A DNA stretch of 64,000 bases from Micromonospora sp. M71_S20 (lineage in GTDB: Bacteria > Actinomycetota > Actinomycetes > Mycobacteriales > Micromonosporaceae). The DNA lies in NCBI RefSeq assembly GCF_003664255.1, contig NZ_RCCV01000001.1:4464001-4528000 (forward strand), written 5' to 3'. Both the position numbers and the translations under genes were made by a program. Positions 63,832 to 64,000 of this stretch are shown here, one piece after another (the first letter of the stretch is position 1; the number at the start of each line of letters is the position of its first letter). The notes under the pieces are model-generated. The model was not told the DNA's origin. It saw only the letters and a program-made list of their open reading frames with translations, and ran no database searches.

Positions 63832-64000
63832 ATGCGTACTCGTGTTTTGACCAAGGTGCTGGCAGTGGGCGTCATCTCGGCGCTCGCCGCCGGCTGCGGA
63901 GGCGGTGAGCCTCCGTCCAAGAACAGCGGCAGCAGCTCCAACGACGGCCTGAGCGGCAGCGTCCGCCTCCAGGACGAGTCGCAGCCGGCAGGCACCCCGA
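63832..64000 (+). CDS. ABC transporter solute-binding lipoprotein, N-terminus only (runs off right edge)
   Basis: Only 56 codons are inside the window. The N-terminus is a lipoprotein signal (RTRVLTKVLAVGVISALAAG, Cys 22 in the lipobox ALAAGC) followed by a Ser/Gly/Asn linker and SGSVRLQDESQPAG. AAGGAG lies 7 nt before the ATG. The 38-nt distance from the dipeptidase gene suggests an operon, probably for peptide uptake and hydrolysis. The transporter class cannot be fixed from this fragment. Confidence 0.6.
   Translation, partial: MRTRVLTKVLAVGVISALAAGCGGGEPPSKNSGSSSNDGLSGSVRLQDESQPAGTP

Overview
The window is high-GC chromosomal DNA (strong G/C at third codon positions, frequent GTG starts, few T-tracts) from an actinomycete. 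A Micromonospora-like organism (Micromonosporaceae) fits best: a fused metallo-/serine protease, a chitosanase with a beta-trefoil, a conservon-like histidine kinase plus Roadblock pair, an FBP/FusB-type treble-clef protein and an Rv2578c-type radical SAM protein all point to Actinomycetota. The family-level assignment is inference. There is no prophage, complete insertion sequence, CRISPR array or rRNA gene. One tRNA gene and one tRNA-like RNA lie upstream of an RNA ligase gene.

Layout. 1-17.7 kb is mostly small regulator/enzyme pairs: a RecD-type helicase tail, PucR with a D-amino-acid dehydrogenase, aldo/keto reductase with TetR, a GlsB stress protein, a DksA-like zinc finger, a TetR/FBP pair with two palindromes between them, two divergent citrate synthases (one fused to a DNA-binding domain), envelope proteins, an M23 peptidase and a zinc alcohol dehydrogenase. 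18.7-28.0 kb is a LacI-controlled sugar island: a secreted beta-propeller glycosidase faces lacI, an FAD oxidoreductase, an ABC sugar importer, a ROK kinase and NanE (N-acetylmannosamine-6-phosphate epimerase). Three copies of one palindromic operator lie in the divergent promoter region. 29.4-38.9 kb is on the minus strand and includes an eight-gene unit: conservon-like sensor kinase, Roadblock protein, a complete branched-chain amino-acid type ABC transporter and a methyltransferase. 39-49.5 kb holds an XRE regulator with a cytochrome P450, htpG, a YbjN/TPR-like protein, a large hybrid sensor kinase and a secreted C39-like peptidase. 49.6-56.8 kb holds secreted hydrolases (M7-S1 fusion protease, GH46 chitosanase), an ABC-F protein with a candidate leader-peptide attenuator, and an SRPBCC-CBM2 fusion.

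56.9-60.99 kb is the most unusual part. An rtcB RNA ligase gene is preceded on its own strand by a 73-nt cloverleaf tRNA (anticodon TGG), strong hairpins and a second, D-arm-reduced tRNA-like RNA. Further upstream are a 43-codon basic small ORF with its own promoter and terminator, and a divergent HTH-DUF4180-radical SAM gene group. The window ends with an esterase, a DUF664/DinB pseudogene split by about 0.28 kb carrying a 19-bp perfect inverted repeat, and a dipeptidase followed by a transporter solute-binding lipoprotein cut by the right edge.
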